A stretch of DNA of 39,233 bases from an uncultured Bacteroidales bacterium (GCA_947303335.1 CAMYYB010000019.1:1-39233), one strand, 5' to 3'. Shown: positions 22,454 to 32,229, numbered from the stretch's first letter. The notes: a model not told the origin generated them from the sequence alone. Numbers and translations: made by a program.

Positions 22454-25291
22454 ATGAAGTACATAACAAAAAGGCTACTCTTCATCGCGATGATGGTTCT
22501 CATCCCGATGAAGCACTTCGCACAGACCCCTTACCGGTCCTACGCCGAAGACGGTATCATTCTAAACTTTTTCGAAATCGATGAACTCGACTTCAGGTTA
22601 TACCTATTATATAATTTGGAGCAGGACAGTCGGTTTTCGCTGCATTCCGAGGAAGAGAACGGACTGTTTGTCGTCAATCCTTCAGACGACAACTCCAGTA
22701 GCAGTTTCTTAGAGTCTTTCGAGACCTTCTATAACGACACTTATGCCAAATATAGAAGGATTGACAAAGCCGAGCGCTACCCTCTGGTCCCTCAATGGAA
22801 AGAACAAGTCACATCCATGTATTACACCTCTATCACATTGGACATAGCCCTAAACAGAGCCATGAACGAGAACAACCATTGCGTGGATTCCGACCCGTTC
22901 TGCACCTCAGATGTGATTACTTTTGACGCTGCCACCTCCAGCCAGACGGCTGACCAACTTGAGGGTGCAACTTTCGACGACGGCTGTATCGGCAGTTCCT
23001 ACAACCCTTCATGGTATCACATGAGAATCAACATTCCAGGGCAGTTCGTTATCCACATGGAAGGCCACGACCCCAACAATGGCACGAACCGTGACATCGA
23101 CTTCTGCATCTGGGGACCCTTCGAGGATCCCACCTCACCCTGTGTAGCCCAGTTGACTGAAAACAAAATCATCGACTGTTGCTACTCATCCAGTTACACT
23201 GAAGACATCTTCTTAGGTTATGCTGATAACGATCATGAACACAACACTTCGCATGGCACCATCAACTATCACGTACCTGAAGTGGGTGAGTATTACATCC
23301 TGATGATTTGCAACTTCTCACAGCAGCCTTGCACCATCTCTTTCACCAAAACGGAAGGCTCAGGCCCTGGCGAAACCGACTGCGGCATCCTGCCCGGCAT
23401 TGCCACCAACACTGGACCGTATTGTGTGGGCGAGACCATCCAACTGAATGTCAACTCACAAGCCGGTGCCACCTACAGCTGGACGGGACCCAACGGATTC
23501 TCATCCACCGTACAAAACCCCGTCATTCCCAACTGCACCTACGAGATGGGAGGCATCTATACCTGCGTCACTACGGTAGACGGGCAAACCACATCCGGCA
23601 CCACTGATGTCATTATCTTTCCCGAACCCATTGCCGATTTCGAGGCTCCTGCCGTTTGCTTCGGCGAAGCTACAGTGTTCACCAGCACCGCCACCACCAA
23701 CCCTGCAGGCCACGACTTTACCGCCGTCCATTGGGACTTTGGCGACGGAGAGGAAAGTGAAGAACAAAACGTGACACACACTTACGCTGCCGCAGGCACC
23801 TACCATGTGACCTATACCGTACAGACCAGCCGCCGTTGCGAAGACGAAATCACCAAAGACGTTGTCGTCCACGCCATGCCTGTGGCTACCGCAACTGTCA
23901 GTCCCACCTCAGTAATATATGGTGGCGTTGCTACCCTGACTGCCGATGCCGGAGTGCCAGGCTCATTCACCTACCATTGGGAACCCGCCAATATGGTTAT
24001 TAACCCCAACAGCCAAACCACACAGACCGTTCCCATCCAAGTGACACAGACCTTCACCTGCACCGTCACCAATACTGAAGGCAATTGCGTCAGCACGACC
24101 GAAGTCACCGTCTTAATGGCAGGATCCGACCTAAGTGCCACAGCCACTGCCGACCAATACGAACTCTGCGAAGATGAATCGACAACGTTGCACGCCAACC
24201 CCTTAGCCGGCACAGGCAACTACACATACAGCTGGTCACCTTCCAACACTTTGAGCAGTGCCACCTCGCAAAACCCAGTGGCCTCGCCACCTTTGGGGTC
24301 TACCACTTATACCTGCACTGTCAGCGACGGCCTGACCATTCAGGAAGCCAATGTAACTATCATCGTTCATCCCAAGAAAGAGATTGACAACGACGCGGAG
24401 ATTTGCTCAGGAGAAACCTATAATTTTTATGGACAAAGTCTCAGCACATCCGGCGTTTACAATCACACTTTGCACACTCAATATGGCTGCGACAGCGTGG
24501 TTCACCTGCACCTCACCGTCAACCCAGTACAACAATCTGAATTCACCTTAAATGGAATTTGTGACAGCTATCAGTGGGTCGACGAAACCTACACCACCAG
24601 TGGTCAATACGAACACACCTTTACCAATGTACAAGGTTGCGACAGTACCGTCACCATGAAACTCAATCTGCAATACACCCCCGACCCTGTAGATATCTAC
24701 CCCACCGAACCCGACAATGAGTTCCCCCACTGGGTCATCACCGCCACCGATTTCCAAATCAACTCATACGAATTCGGCATTTACGAACAGGGCCATCCCT
24801 ATACCTGCCAATGGGATTCCATAACATGGAGTTTCGAATCATCCGATGTAGAATGGCTGCTTGAGCCTGACAGCACCACTATCCCAGTCGGAAAGAAATG
24901 TAGAATCTATGTGTTGAACTATGTGGAAGACACTGTTTGGGTGAGAGCCACCATTTACAACCAATGCGCCCCGCAAGGCGTGGCGCAACGCTACTGGTTC
25001 GTCAACTCCTTCTACGGTGTAGACGAGCAGCCAGAAGGCAAAGCCGACTTCAGCGTCGTTCCTAATCCCAATAACGGGCAGATGACACTCCGCTTCGAGA
25101 GACTCACTGGAAAAGTCGACATCAAGGTGTACGACATGACAGGACACCTTATCGACAATTTCAGCACTTACAGCATCGGTGGTCCCGAAACCCTACCTTA
25201 TGACATGAACAACCAAAGTGAAGGAATCTATTTCTTCGTGGCAACTGGAAAGGAGGGCACGGTGGCGAAGAAAGTGGTGATTAAACATTGA
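22454..25291 (+). CDS. Modular T9SS surface protein A (jelly-roll head, one PKD, Cys repeats)
   Basis: This 945-residue protein has a signal peptide (ending KHFAQ) and an N-terminal region of about 300 residues. That region contains a Bacteroidota secreted-protein domain seen near gliding and adhesin proteins (NNHCVDSDPFCTSDV, GCIGSSYNPSWYHMRI, RDIDFCIWGPF, VGEYYILMICNFSQQPC). Next come an Ig-like domain (YCVGETIQLNV, TYSWTGPNGF), one PKD domain (HWDFGDGEESEEQ, HTYAAAGTYHVTYTV), two more Ig-like domains, two Cys repeats (from residue 651), the shared stalk module (about 742-862), and the sorting domain (VPNPNNGQMTLRF to VVIKH). It is paralogous to the next gene over its whole length. No enzyme motif is seen, so adhesion or structure is the likely role. 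It is closed by a palindromic terminator. Confidence 0.88.
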   Translation: MKYITKRLLFIAMMVLIPMKHFAQTPYRSYAEDGIILNFFEIDELDFRLYLLYNLEQDSRFSLHSEEENGLFVVNPSDDNSSSSFLESFETFYNDTYAKYRRIDKAERYPLVPQWKEQVTSMYYTSITLDIALNRAMNENNHCVDSDPFCTSDVITFDAATSSQTADQLEGATFDDGCIGSSYNPSWYHMRINIPGQFVIHMEGHDPNNGTNRDIDFCIWGPFEDPTSPCVAQLTENKIIDCCYSSSYTEDIFLGYADNDHEHNTSHGTINYHVPEVGEYYILMICNFSQQPCTISFTKTEGSGPGETDCGILPGIATNTGPYCVGETIQLNVNSQAGATYSWTGPNGFSSTVQNPVIPNCTYEMGGIYTCVTTVDGQTTSGTTDVIIFPEPIADFEAPAVCFGEATVFTSTATTNPAGHDFTAVHWDFGDGEESEEQNVTHTYAAAGTYHVTYTVQTSRRCEDEITKDVVVHAMPVATATVSPTSVIYGGVATLTADAGVPGSFTYHWEPANMVINPNSQTTQTVPIQVTQTFTCTVTNTEGNCVSTTEVTVLMAGSDLSATATADQYELCEDESTTLHANPLAGTGNYTYSWSPSNTLSSATSQNPVASPPLGSTTYTCTVSDGLTIQEANVTIIVHPKKEIDNDAEICSGETYNFYGQSLSTSGVYNHTLHTQYGCDSVVHLHLTVNPVQQSEFTLNGICDSYQWVDETYTTSGQYEHTFTNVQGCDSTVTMKLNLQYTPDPVDIYPTEPDNEFPHWVITATDFQINSYEFGIYEQGHPYTCQWDSITWSFESSDVEWLLEPDSTTIPVGKKCRIYVLNYVEDTVWVRATIYNQCAPQGVAQRYWFVNSFYGVDEQPEGKADFSVVPNPNNGQMTLRFERLTGKVDIKVYDMTGHLIDNFSTYSIGGPETLPYDMNNQSEGIYFFVATGKEGTVAKKVVIKH
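24404..24670 (+). repeat. Two Cys/GCDS repeats in surface protein A
   Basis: The first Cys codons are at 24404 and 24560, 52 residues apart. The first unit is the ETYNFYGQSLSTSGVY form, the second the CDSYQWVDETYTTSGQY form; both end in GCDS. Confidence 0.85.
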
Positions 25292-25318
25292 AAAAAAGCG
25301 GTTTAAACCGCTTTTTTT
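25291..25318 (+). terminator. Perfect palindromic terminator after surface protein A
   Basis: AAAAAAAGCGGTTT is followed directly by AAACCGCTTTTTTT, 28 bases of perfect dyad symmetry, with the T-run at the end. It shares its first base with the TGA stop and reads the same on both strands. Confidence 0.85.
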
Positions 25319-25333
25319 CATTTTTCAGCCATT

Positions 25334-25367
25334 TTTGCCTTTGGTTTGAGAATAATTTCTATATTTG
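25334..25367 (+). promoter_or_regulatory. Promoter of the surface protein B-C operon
   Basis: The -7 box TATATTTG is at 25360-25367, with TTTG at 25334-25337 (22-base spacing) and another TTTG at 25340-25343. It follows the terminator and leaves a leader of about 75 bases before ATG 25450. Confidence 0.6.
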
Positions 25368-25449
25368 TCGGTTGGAAATCAGTCAACTTTGCGTAGTCTT
25401 CACAACAAATAACAGCATAACATATTAAAAATCAACAATTAAAACCACC

Positions 25450-28400
25450 ATGAATAAATTTGCAAAATTCACCTTGTTGGCCTTATTGCTTTTGGCCCTT
25501 CCGATGAAACATTTTGGACAAACACCTTACAGGCAATATGCCGACAATGGAGTTGTTTTGGATTTCTTCCAAATTGACAATGTTGATTTCAGGGTATGTC
25601 TACTATACCATCTCAACCAAGAAAAGAGCTTCATTATCACCCCAAACGAGGAATTTGGTCAATTCAGCATCAATCCCAATGATGAGGTGGAAAGCACCTC
25701 TGACTTCTTTGATGCTTTTGAGACCTATTACAACAACATATACACAGATTTCAATTTGCTGTCCAAAGTTGACATCAACGACCAAATATCCGTTTGGAAA
25801 GATTGCATTCCAGATACCCAATTCCTGTCGATGATGATGGACATCTTCATGCGAAGCAACAGGCCTCTTAATAACCATTGTGTCGATTCCGACCCATTCT
25901 GCACTACGGATGTCATTTCCTTTGCAGCAGCCACCTCTTCCCAAACGGCTGATCAGTTGGAAGGTACAACATTACAAGATGGTTGCATAGGCTCTTCCTA
26001 TAGCCCTGCTTGGTTTCACATGAGAATACAAACTGGTGGCCAATTCATCATACACGCGGAAGGACACGACCCCAACAATGGCACAAACCGTGACATCGAC
26101 TTCTGCATCTGGGGACCTTACTCAGACCCAACAACCCCATGTGTGGCCCAATTGACCACAGATAAAATCATCGACTGCTGCTTCTCGGCAAGTTATTCAG
26201 AAGACATTTATCTTGGCTATCAACCTGCAAACCATACCCACAGTTCTTCTCACGGAACGGTCTATTACCATCTCCCAGAAGTTGGAGAGTACTACATCTT
26301 GATGATTACCAATTACTCTCAGCAACCCTGTACCATTACGTTTTCCAAAACGCCAAACTCTGGTCCTGGAGAAACCGACTGCGGTATCCTTCCTGGTGTA
26401 GCGAACAACGATGGTCCTTATTGTGTAGGTGAAACCATTCATTTGACCGTTAACGCACAAGACGGTGCCTCGTATAGCTGGACAGGTCCCGGCAATTTCT
26501 CATCTAATCAGCAGAATCCCACCCGTCCAAATTGCACTCTAAATATGGCTGGCACCTATACTTGCACAACCACCGTGGGTACACAATCTGTCACGGCCAC
26601 AACCGAAGTCATCATCTATCCCATGCCCACCGCCAACTTCAACTTTACCTCGGTTTGCGTAGGTAATGCCACCAGCTTTACCAGCACCTCCACCACCAAC
26701 CCCTCAGGGCAGCAAATCAACAGCTACAACTGGAACTTCGGTGACGGACAGACCGGACAAGGTGCCAACCCGACCCATACCTATGCCAATGCGGGTACTT
26801 ATCAAGTCACCCTGACTGTATCGACAGGTGGACACTGCACCAGCCAAATCACCAAGACCGTTACCGTATATGACCTGCCGATGTGCAACTTCACCTATAC
26901 CACCGTATGCCAAGGCACGGCTACCCAGTTCACCAGCACGGCAAACTCCGCACCGGGCAATCCCATCACCAGTTACCAGTGGAACTTCGGCGATGGACAG
27001 ACCGGACAGGGCCAGACCGTGAGCCACACCTACGCCCAAGCCGGAACTTATCAGGTAACCCATACCGTACAGACCCAAGGTTCCTGCTCTAACCAAAGGA
27101 TGCAGAATGTACCTGTCAACGCACAGCCCAACCCCACTGCCACAGCTACGCCCACCACCATCATTTATGGCGGCACCGCTACACTGACAGCCAATGCTGG
27201 CGGTCAAGGTTCCTACAACTTCCATTGGGAGCCCGCTGACAAAGTGGTCAACCCGAACAACCAGACCACACAAACCATACAACTGTTTGAGACCACAACC
27301 TTCACTTGCACCGTCACCAACCCACAAGGCAACTGCACCGGCACGACACAAGTCACTGTGGCTATCGAGGGTTCCAATATGACAGCCTCAGCTTCTGCCG
27401 ACCAAAACGTGCTGTGCGAAGGCGAGACCACTACCCTCCATGCCCAGCCTGCAGGCGGCACTGGCAACTACACCTTCAGCTGGACCCCCGCCAATACGCT
27501 TAACAACCCCAACATCCAGAATCCTATAGCCACACCACCCCTTGGCACCACCACTTACACTTGTCAAGTTAACGATGGCTACACCACTCAGAACGCCAGC
27601 GTCACCATTACGGTGTATCCCCATGTGGAATCCGACATCAGTGTCAGTATCTGCCCTGATGACACCTACAACTTCTTTGGTAACGAACTATCCCAAGAAG
27701 GCATCTACGACCACACCATCGAATCGCACCATGGCTGTGACAGCACCATCCACCTGCACCTCTCTCACTACGAAACCTATGAAACGCCCATCACTAGACA
27801 CTTCTGCCAAGGCGAGACCTATACTTTCTTCGGCGACCAACTCTCCAGTTCCGGCATCTACTATCACACGCTGGACTCACAGCACGGTTGCGACAGCGTC
27901 ATTAGGCTCAACCTTGTCGAAGATCCAAGATACGAGTATTACTTGACAGAGTCCACTTGTGAAGGCGGTCCTGGCTTCCTGTTTGATGGACAATATTTGC
28001 AACCACGCACCGAGCCGTATACCTTTACTTACAATACCATAGCAGGCTGCGACAGCATCTACCACATCCAAGTCGACGAGTCGGAATACAACTCCAAGAA
28101 CTACAACGTGTCGATTTGTGCCACGGAATACACCTGGCCCTCCAACGGACAAACCTATTACGAAACCGGTGCGTATTTCGACACCCTGCAATTTGAAGGT
28201 TCATGCGACAGCACCCTCGTTTTAAATCTTGAGTTGAGACCCAGTTACAGCAACGAGGTGGTGACCACAAGCTGCGACACTTACGTTTGGAACAACGATC
28301 AATACAATGTTCACAACATGAGTTTTGATCATAGCACCACCTACACGCACCACTACACCAACGTCTATGGTTGCGAAAGTGAAGTAACCCTCTTCCTCAC

Positions 28401-29226
28401 CATCAACGACCACGACGAGACCATCACGCCACTGGTAAGGGCTTGCGACGAATACTTCTGGGATCCTCAGGGACATGAAATTTACGAAACCGACCACGAA
28501 GATCTTGTGTATAGGGCTCCTTCCACGGCTCCTGATCTCTCCTATCACCGTACATACAAGAACCAAGCAGGCTGCGACAGTTTGGTCTCCTGCAAAATGG
28601 AGTTCGAATACACACCGAAACCCACCGAAGTATACCCTGTTGATGCCAACAACACAGCTCCACACTGGGTTGTCACTGCCACCGACTTCCAAATCAACTC
28701 GTATGATTTCGGCATCTACGAAGTAAGTCATCCCGCTACCTGCCATTGGGATTCCATCGTATGGAGATTTGAAGACTCAAATGTCCACTGGCTGCTTGAA
28801 CCAGACGAGACCACTTCACCCGTAGGCAAGCGCTGCAAGGTATATGTACTCGAGTATGTTGCAGACACCGTTTGGCTGGATGCCACAGTTTACAACGAAT
28901 GCGCGCCCGAAGGAATAAGAGAACGTTATTGGCTCGTCAGCTCTTTCTATGGCGTTGAGGAACAGCAGGGAAGCACAGCCGACTTCAGCGTAGTGCCCAA
29001 CCCGAACAACGGAATGATGACGATTCACTTTGAAAACCTCACCGGCAAGATTGACCTGAAAGTGTACGACATGACAGGCAACCTTATCGATCATCTCGAC
29101 ACATACAGCATTGGCGGGCCTGAGAAGTTGCAATACAATATGAAGCATTGCGCCGAGGGCATCTACTTCTTCGTGGCCACGGGCAAGGAAGGCACTGTTG
29201 CCAAGAAAGTTGTCATTAAAAGATAA
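25450..29226 (+). CDS. Modular T9SS surface protein B (jelly-roll head, two PKD, six Cys repeats)
   Basis: This 1258-residue paralog of surface protein A keeps its order but is longer. It has a signal peptide (ending MKHFGQ), the same 300-residue head (NNHCVDSDPFCTTDV, RDIDFCIWGPY, VGEYYILMITNYSQQPC), an Ig-like domain, two tandem PKD domains (NFGDGQTGQGANPTHTYANA and NFGDGQTGQGQTVSHTYAQA), two further Ig-like domains, six Cys repeats (from residue 735), the shared stalk module (about 1055-1175) and the sorting domain (VPNPNNGMMTIHF to VVIKR). The extra length comes mainly from one added PKD and four added Cys repeats. The first 1.1 kb looks richer in A/T at third codon positions than the PKD part. 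The gene for surface protein C begins 17 bases after its stop, in one operon. Confidence 0.88.
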   Translation: MNKFAKFTLLALLLLALPMKHFGQTPYRQYADNGVVLDFFQIDNVDFRVCLLYHLNQEKSFIITPNEEFGQFSINPNDEVESTSDFFDAFETYYNNIYTDFNLLSKVDINDQISVWKDCIPDTQFLSMMMDIFMRSNRPLNNHCVDSDPFCTTDVISFAAATSSQTADQLEGTTLQDGCIGSSYSPAWFHMRIQTGGQFIIHAEGHDPNNGTNRDIDFCIWGPYSDPTTPCVAQLTTDKIIDCCFSASYSEDIYLGYQPANHTHSSSHGTVYYHLPEVGEYYILMITNYSQQPCTITFSKTPNSGPGETDCGILPGVANNDGPYCVGETIHLTVNAQDGASYSWTGPGNFSSNQQNPTRPNCTLNMAGTYTCTTTVGTQSVTATTEVIIYPMPTANFNFTSVCVGNATSFTSTSTTNPSGQQINSYNWNFGDGQTGQGANPTHTYANAGTYQVTLTVSTGGHCTSQITKTVTVYDLPMCNFTYTTVCQGTATQFTSTANSAPGNPITSYQWNFGDGQTGQGQTVSHTYAQAGTYQVTHTVQTQGSCSNQRMQNVPVNAQPNPTATATPTTIIYGGTATLTANAGGQGSYNFHWEPADKVVNPNNQTTQTIQLFETTTFTCTVTNPQGNCTGTTQVTVAIEGSNMTASASADQNVLCEGETTTLHAQPAGGTGNYTFSWTPANTLNNPNIQNPIATPPLGTTTYTCQVNDGYTTQNASVTITVYPHVESDISVSICPDDTYNFFGNELSQEGIYDHTIESHHGCDSTIHLHLSHYETYETPITRHFCQGETYTFFGDQLSSSGIYYHTLDSQHGCDSVIRLNLVEDPRYEYYLTESTCEGGPGFLFDGQYLQPRTEPYTFTYNTIAGCDSIYHIQVDESEYNSKNYNVSICATEYTWPSNGQTYYETGAYFDTLQFEGSCDSTLVLNLELRPSYSNEVVTTSCDTYVWNNDQYNVHNMSFDHSTTYTHHYTNVYGCESEVTLFLTINDHDETITPLVRACDEYFWDPQGHEIYETDHEDLVYRAPSTAPDLSYHRTYKNQAGCDSLVSCKMEFEYTPKPTEVYPVDANNTAPHWVVTATDFQINSYDFGIYEVSHPATCHWDSIVWRFEDSNVHWLLEPDETTSPVGKRCKVYVLEYVADTVWLDATVYNECAPEGIRERYWLVSSFYGVEEQQGSTADFSVVPNPNNGMMTIHFENLTGKIDLKVYDMTGNLIDHLDTYSIGGPEKLQYNMKHCAEGIYFFVATGKEGTVAKKVVIKR
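26635..27115 (+). repeat. Tandem PKD domain duplication
   Basis: Two adjacent PKD units of roughly 80 residues share NFGDGQTGQG at the same place and closely similar DNA (TTCGG[T/C]GA[C/T]GGACAGACCGG). Surface protein A has a single PKD in this position, so one unit was gained in B or lost in A. Confidence 0.85.
27652..28605 (+). repeat. Six Cys/GCDS repeats in surface protein B
   Basis: The unit starts are SICPDDTYNFFG, HFCQGETYTFFG, TCEGGPGFLFDG, SICATEYTWPSNG, SCDTYVWNNDQ and ACDEYFWDPQG. Each ends in GCDS or a close form (SCDS, GCES). Units three, five and six carry insertions, so the period varies. Confidence 0.85.
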
Positions 29227-29243
29227 TCAGCAATAACGTCAAG

Positions 29244-32156
29244 ATGAAATCCTTCAGGACGCTTACGGTATTATTGGTCTGCATGTGCCTTAGTGCGCCA
29301 ACAACATTGATGGCGCAAAACACCTCCACACAAGGCAAGGAGTTTTGGCTATCGTTCATGCAAAACGGATTCAGAAACCATCCGGAAGGCTACTGGATTA
29401 CCACCCAAGTTCTCATCAGTGCGAAACGCGATTGCACTGGTACCGTCAGCAATCCTTTGACAGGTTGGTCACAGAGCTTCAGCGTACATGCCAACAACAT
29501 CACAACCGTTGATATCCCTGAAGCGCAAGGCTATCATGGAGAAAGTGACTATGAAACAATCACTCAAAAAGCCATCAAAGTAGTCTCGTCAGACACCATC
29601 TCAGTGTATTGCACCAACATCGCCCAGGTATCGTTTGATGCCTCCTTCGTTTTGCCTATCGGTAGCTTAGGCGATGAATATATGATTCAGAGCTATGACC
29701 AGTCGACCGCTGGCAGTATGAACGACTATGTAACATACAACGAGACCAGTGCCTTTCTCATTGTTGCCACTGAAAACAACACCTCAATAGACATCACTCC
29801 TACTTGCGCCACGTTGAGCGGACATCAGGCAGGCCAAACCTACAGCATCACATTAAACGAAGGTGAGACCTATCAAGTGCGGTCTACCAGAACAGGAAAC
29901 CACCGTGACTTGAGCGGCACCCATATAGTAGCCTCCGACTGCAAGAAGATTGCCGTTTTCAATGGCAATACCTTGACATGCATCCCAATCAATATGCACA
30001 ATGGCTACGACCATGTGTTTGAGCAGGCCATGCCTTTGCGCTCGTGGGGCAAAAGGTTTGTGGTAACTTGTTCAAGAAACCGCAACCGCGACTTCATCAA
30101 GATTACCTCAAGTGCCGACAACAATACCATCACCAGGGATGGCAATGAATTGGTTACACTGGGGGCAGGAGAGTCTTATACATTCTATATGGAGGAAGCC
30201 GAAAGCTCATGTTTTCTTCAAGCCGAGCAGCCTTGCGCCGTCTATCTTTTCAACAACTCAAGCTATGATTTAGGATTTTTACGTGGTTTGGGCGACCCTT
30301 CTATGGTTTGGATTGCCCCCGTAGAGCAACGCATCAACGAAGTCACCTTCTCCACCTTCGACAACGATAACATCAATATTGAAACGCATAGTGTCAACAT
30401 CATCGTCAACACTGAAGACACTTCAAATGTATACTTTGACGGACAACAGATTTCCCCTCCGCTGTTTAGCCAAGTGACTGGCAACAATGACTACAGCTAT
30501 GTGCGCATGGATATCACGCACGGTGTACACCACATCAGCTGCACCAAAGGTTTCAATGCCCACGTATACGGTTTCGGAGATGCCAAAGGCTATGCTTATC
30601 TTGTTGGCTCGAATGCCAAAGACCTGAGCACCAACATCACCCTCAACGATTTGTCGGTCCAAGCAGGTGAGTCGTTCCCCTACTGCGTTGAAGAGCCGGT
30701 CACCTTCTCTGCCGATGTCAACTTTCAAGATTACAATGTCTTGTGGTACTTTGGCGACGGTACTACCAGCACCGATAATCCCACAACGCATGTTTACCAC
30801 GATAGACGACTTTACGAAGCCTACCTCTATGTGGAAACCGATGCTTCGGGCTGTCTTTCCGGCAACTCCGACACTCTAAATTTCTTTGTTGACTTGACAC
30901 AACAATATATCACAGAGAGCGATGTCACATGCGCTGGTGAGGTGTATTCAGGACATGGTTTCAGCAATATCCTTATTAACAACGACACCATTCTGTCACG
31001 CTTGCAGGACAACCCCGACAATCCCGAATGCAAGGACAGCCTGTTGCTCTATCTCACAGCACATCCGAAATATTACACACCTATCAGCGACAGTCGCTGC
31101 TGGCGAGGCAATCCAGCCATATATGACGACTATGGCTTCGGTTTCGAATACAATGCTCCCGGCATTTTCGAACGCACGTTGGAACTACAGACTACGCAAG
31201 GCTGTGACAGTATTGTCAGTTTGACGCTTACAGTGGATGACCAAATCACCTACGACTTCAGCCATTTTGAATGCAGCGGAAGCTACGTTTGGGATGGCAT
31301 AGAATATGATGCTACAGGCGATTACGACCACGTCTATACTGCTGCAAACGGCTGCGACAGCATTGTCACCTGCCACCTCCTGATAGGAGGTATAGTAGAA
31401 GGGATTACCACTACAGCAGAAGCTTGTGACCAATATGAATGGGAAGGCTCAATCTTCACGGAAACGGGGTCATACTCCTTTACCCACTCCACCGCATTAG
31501 GTTGCGACAGTGTCGTTTACCTTAACCTTACCATCAATCGTTCGCCCCACCCCGTCGATATTTTCCCCGTCTCCCCTGAGAATCTGTATCCGCATTGGGT
31601 CGTGACTGCGACTGAGTTCCAAATCAACTCTTATGACTTCCAATTATGGGACCGCTACAGCACTTATGTTTGGGACTCCGTACGTTGGGAGTTTGAGAAT
31701 CCCAATATGCTTTGGCTACTCGAACCTGACAGCACCACAAATCCCGTGGGGAAGAGATGCAAAATGTATGTCCTTGATTACGTGGGAGACACTGTCTGGC
31801 TCAAAGCCACGGTCTATAACCAATGCAACCCGCAAGGCGCGGAACGCAGGTATTGGTTTATCTGTTCGTTCTACGGCATTGACGACTATGAGGCCACCGA
31901 TTCAGGAGCTTTTAATGTCGATGTGATACCCAATCCCAACAACGGTGCCATGCGCATTTATCTGGGTGAAATGGAAGGCAGGGTCAACATTTCCATATAC
32001 GATATGCAAGGTCAGGCTATTGACCGGTTCGACCTAACAACTATACCGCAAAATCTTGTGGAATACGATATGAGAAGCCAAAAGAGTGGCATATACTTCT
32101 TTGTTTTCAACCACAACGGAAACGTAGTCACCAAAAAAGTCATCATAACAAAATAA
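29244..32156 (+). CDS. Modular T9SS surface protein C (IgGFc-binding-like head, Cys repeats)
   Basis: This 970-residue protein has a signal peptide (ending LMAQ), then about 430 residues resembling the IgGFc-binding N-terminal domain family (GKEFWLSFMQNG near the start, VYCTNIAQVSFDASFVLPIGSLGDEYM, FLIVATENNTSIDITPT, GTHIVASDCKKIAVFNGN, HVFEQAMPLRSWGKRFVV). A short PKD-like domain (WYFGDGTTSTDNPTTHVY), four Cys repeats (from residue 563, the first degenerate), the shared stalk module (about 769-882, HWVVTATEFQINSYDF) and a sorting domain (VIPNPNNGAMRIYL to VIITK) follow. The head is unrelated to those of A and B, but the last 300 residues are the same construction. Binding to host immunoglobulin or another glycoprotein is possible but not shown by the sequence. 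It is cotranscribed with B. Confidence 0.85.
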   Translation: MKSFRTLTVLLVCMCLSAPTTLMAQNTSTQGKEFWLSFMQNGFRNHPEGYWITTQVLISAKRDCTGTVSNPLTGWSQSFSVHANNITTVDIPEAQGYHGESDYETITQKAIKVVSSDTISVYCTNIAQVSFDASFVLPIGSLGDEYMIQSYDQSTAGSMNDYVTYNETSAFLIVATENNTSIDITPTCATLSGHQAGQTYSITLNEGETYQVRSTRTGNHRDLSGTHIVASDCKKIAVFNGNTLTCIPINMHNGYDHVFEQAMPLRSWGKRFVVTCSRNRNRDFIKITSSADNNTITRDGNELVTLGAGESYTFYMEEAESSCFLQAEQPCAVYLFNNSSYDLGFLRGLGDPSMVWIAPVEQRINEVTFSTFDNDNINIETHSVNIIVNTEDTSNVYFDGQQISPPLFSQVTGNNDYSYVRMDITHGVHHISCTKGFNAHVYGFGDAKGYAYLVGSNAKDLSTNITLNDLSVQAGESFPYCVEEPVTFSADVNFQDYNVLWYFGDGTTSTDNPTTHVYHDRRLYEAYLYVETDASGCLSGNSDTLNFFVDLTQQYITESDVTCAGEVYSGHGFSNILINNDTILSRLQDNPDNPECKDSLLLYLTAHPKYYTPISDSRCWRGNPAIYDDYGFGFEYNAPGIFERTLELQTTQGCDSIVSLTLTVDDQITYDFSHFECSGSYVWDGIEYDATGDYDHVYTAANGCDSIVTCHLLIGGIVEGITTTAEACDQYEWEGSIFTETGSYSFTHSTALGCDSVVYLNLTINRSPHPVDIFPVSPENLYPHWVVTATEFQINSYDFQLWDRYSTYVWDSVRWEFENPNMLWLLEPDSTTNPVGKRCKMYVLDYVGDTVWLKATVYNQCNPQGAERRYWFICSFYGIDDYEATDSGAFNVDVIPNPNNGAMRIYLGEMEGRVNISIYDMQGQAIDRFDLTTIPQNLVEYDMRSQKSGIYFFVFNHNGNVVTKKVIITK
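30930..31542 (+). repeat. Four Cys/GCDS repeats in surface protein C
   Basis: The starts are TCAGEVYSGHG (ends in CKDS, degenerate), RCWRGNPAIYDDYG, ECSGSYVWDGIEYDATGDY and ACDQYEWEGSIFTETGSY. The last two are the closest to the units in the first C25 peptidase. Confidence 0.8.
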
Positions 32157-32199
32157 ATAACAACAGATTAAAAGATTCAATAAAAAATAACGCCAAAAG

Positions 32200-32229
32200 T
32201 TGGACGAATAAAATAAATCATTAATTTTG
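32200..32229 (+). promoter_or_regulatory. Promoter of the lipoprotein-barrel pair
   Basis: TTG at 32200-32202 and TAATTTTG at 32222-32229 are 19 bases apart, an exact fit to the Bacteroidota spacing. ATG 32279 follows 49 bases later. Confidence 0.65.
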
